From NCBI RefSeq assembly GCF_002022275.1, contig NZ_MSDF01000051.1, positions 54,856 to 118,855 on the forward strand: 64,000 nucleotides of DNA, written 5' to 3'. The notes below the pieces were generated by a model. That model was not told the DNA's origin. It did no database searches and saw only the letters and a program-made list of their open reading frames with translations. The position numbers and the translations under genes are program-made. The stretch is from Pseudomonas fluorescens. GTDB taxonomy: Bacteria > Pseudomonadota > Gammaproteobacteria > Pseudomonadales > Pseudomonadaceae. How positions within the stretch are numbered: position 1 is the stretch's first letter; every line of letters starts with the position of its first letter. This document shows positions 62,641 through 64,000 of this stretch, piece after piece.

Positions 62641-63924
62641 ATGATTCGTTATCTGAAAACAAGTAAGCCGGTCGACGCCCAGGCCGAGATCGCTGCCCAA
62701 GTCCGCGAGACGGTTGAGCAGATCATTGCCAACGTCGCGCGCAACGGTGATGCCGCGGTGCGTGAGTACTCAAGCCGGTTTGATCACTGGTCGCCGGAGT
62801 CTTTTCGGCTGACGGACGCGCAAATTGCTGCGTGTGTGGCCAGCCTGTCCGAGCAGGAATTGGGCGATATCAAGTTCGCCCAGGCTCAGGTGCGCCGGTT
62901 TGCCGAGGTGCAGAAGGCGTCGATGCATGATGTGGAGGTGGAAACCTTGCCGGGGGTGATCCTTGGCCATCGCAATATTCCAGTGAACTCTGTGGCGTGC
63001 TACATCCCGGGCGGCAAGTACCCGCTGCTGGCGTCGGCGCACATGAGCGTGCTGACCGCCAAGGTGGCGGGGGTAAAACGCGTGGTGGCCGCTGCGCCGC
63101 CGTTCGATGGCAAACCGCATCCTGCGATCGTGACGGCCATGTACCTGGCCGGTGCCGATGAGATCTATTGCCTGGGTGGCGTGCAGGCGATCGCCGCGTT
63201 TGCCTTGGGCACCGACACGTTCAAGCCGGTGGACATGATCGTCGGCCCCGGCAATGCCTACGTGGCGGAAGCCAAACGCCAACTGTTCGGCAAGATCGGC
63301 ATCGACCTGATTGCCGGGCCGACTGAAACCCTGGTCATCGCCGATGACAGCAGCGACGTCGAAATCATTGCCGCCGACTTGCTCGGCCAGGCCGAACACG
63401 GCGTGAACTCGCCGGCGGTGTTCCTGACCAACAGCGCGGCGCTGGCGGAGAACCTGCCGGCGGAAATCGAGCGTCAACTGGCGATTCTGTCCACCGCGCC
63501 GGTCGCCTCGGTGGCCTGGCGTGATTACGGGGAAATTATCCTGTGCGACACCGTGGATGAGTTGGTGCAGGAAGCGGATCGCATTGCCTCCGAGCATGTG
63601 CAGGTGATGACCCGTGATCCGCTGTACTTTCTCGAACACATGACCAACTACGGCGCGCTGTTCCTCGGTGAACGCACCAACGTTTCGTATGGCGACAAGG
63701 TCATCGGCACCAACCATACGTTGCCGACCACGGGCACGGCGCGTTACACCGGCGGGTTGTGGGTGGGCAAGTTCATCAAGACCTGCACTTATCAGCGTGT
63801 GCTGACGGATGAGGCTTCGGTGCTGGTGGGTGAGTACTGCTCGCGGTTGTGTGGCATGGAGGGGTTTGCGGGGCACAAGGAGCAGGCGGATATTCGGATT
63901 CGGCGTTACTCGAAGTCTGTTTGA
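62641..63924 (+). CDS. Histidinol dehydrogenase-like catabolic dehydrogenase
   Basis: 427 residues from the ATG at 62641 (GGAG 7 bases before; an upstream ATG is poorer). The HisD fold and zinc/catalytic residues are visible: LLGQAEHGVNSPA, ASEHVQVM, SYGDKVIGTNHTLPT and GFAGHKEQ. The segment ERTNVSYGDKVIGTNH differs from the biosynthetic PEALGDYCSG-type form and marks the catabolic HisD-like group, which includes sulfopropanediol dehydrogenase HpsN. Not near his genes; its divergent promoter carries operators C and D. It probably oxidises an alcohol to a carboxylate with NAD. Confidence 0.85.
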   Translation: MIRYLKTSKPVDAQAEIAAQVRETVEQIIANVARNGDAAVREYSSRFDHWSPESFRLTDAQIAACVASLSEQELGDIKFAQAQVRRFAEVQKASMHDVEVETLPGVILGHRNIPVNSVACYIPGGKYPLLASAHMSVLTAKVAGVKRVVAAAPPFDGKPHPAIVTAMYLAGADEIYCLGGVQAIAAFALGTDTFKPVDMIVGPGNAYVAEAKRQLFGKIGIDLIAGPTETLVIADDSSDVEIIAADLLGQAEHGVNSPAVFLTNSAALAENLPAEIERQLAILSTAPVASVAWRDYGEIILCDTVDELVQEADRIASEHVQVMTRDPLYFLEHMTNYGALFLGERTNVSYGDKVIGTNHTLPTTGTARYTGGLWVGKFIKTCTYQRVLTDEASVLVGEYCSRLCGMEGFAGHKEQADIRIRRYSKSV

Positions 63925-64000
63925 GGATGTAGTTGGGGTTGAGCGGTGGGGGTGGGGTTGTTTGTGAGGGTGGGGTGTCAGTCGCGGGGTTGGGGGGCTG
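63925..64000. other. G-rich intergenic end of the window
   Basis: A G/T-rich strand with seven or more runs of three or more G. It could form G-quadruplexes, but it is cut by the window edge. No frame is seen. Confidence 0.4.

Noticed and set aside
1..64000. tRNA, rRNA, insertion sequences, prophage
   Set aside because: No recognisable tRNA arms, rRNA stretches, transposases, integrases or target-site duplications were seen. The lower-GC amidase region has no phage neighbours.

Overview
The window is a chromosomal segment of a fluorescent Pseudomonas, most likely the P. fluorescens group. The signs are high GC with strong G/C third positions, several classes of Pseudomonas REP/REPIN repeats between genes, an OprD porin, malate:quinone oxidoreductase, and many transporter-plus-regulator islands. 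No rRNA, tRNA, CRISPR array, insertion sequence or integrase was recognised. Function calls rest on reading protein motifs; no database search was run.

Layout. 1-6.7 kb: an exported single-cysteine MsrA; a leftward operon of circularly permuted ATP-grasp protein, alpha-E protein and SnoaL-like protein; a membrane protein followed by two tiny acidic proteins; a Na+/H+ antiporter. 6.8-10.6 kb: a 1263-residue toxin/effector-like protein. 10.7-14.5 kb: LysR/aldo-keto reductase pair, CDP-diacylglycerol pyrophosphatase and an exported pepsin-like aspartic protease. 14.8-21.7 kb: an amino-acid island with an aminotransferase fused to an ABC ATPase, a binding protein, two permeases, an EamA transporter, a TetR regulator and a deacylase. 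The same inverted repeat lies before the first and the last of these genes. 22-28.8 kb: a peptidoglycan amidase, HAD/LysR pair, a histidine kinase-receiver-receiver/EAL signalling operon, DoxX, and a possible permuted papain-fold protein.

29-35 kb: ribose-type sugar ABC transporter, LacI regulator and FGGY kinase behind two palindromic operators and two Crc/Hfq-type motifs. 35.2-38.4 kb: Lrp/EamA pair and a tungstate/molybdate-type binding protein and permease with a ModE-like box but no ATPase. 38.4-44.2 kb: RlhA, RidA, a FabF paralogue, HxlR and OprD. 44.7-47.3 kb: an HrpK-like 869-residue protein with a duplicated N-terminal module. 47.3-51.9 kb: fumC, a ThrE-like exporter, mqo and a cupin. 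52.4-54.2 kb: AraC and an SDR.

54.3-63.9 kb is the most interesting part. Two divergent MFS transporters, a LacI-family regulator, a leftward operon (ThuA-like, thiamine-diphosphate enzyme, GMC oxidoreductase) and a divergent HisD-like dehydrogenase are linked by four copies of the palindrome GTTATACGTATAAC, two in each of two divergent promoter regions. I infer a single LacI-controlled catabolic regulon for an unidentified sugar- or polyol-like compound.
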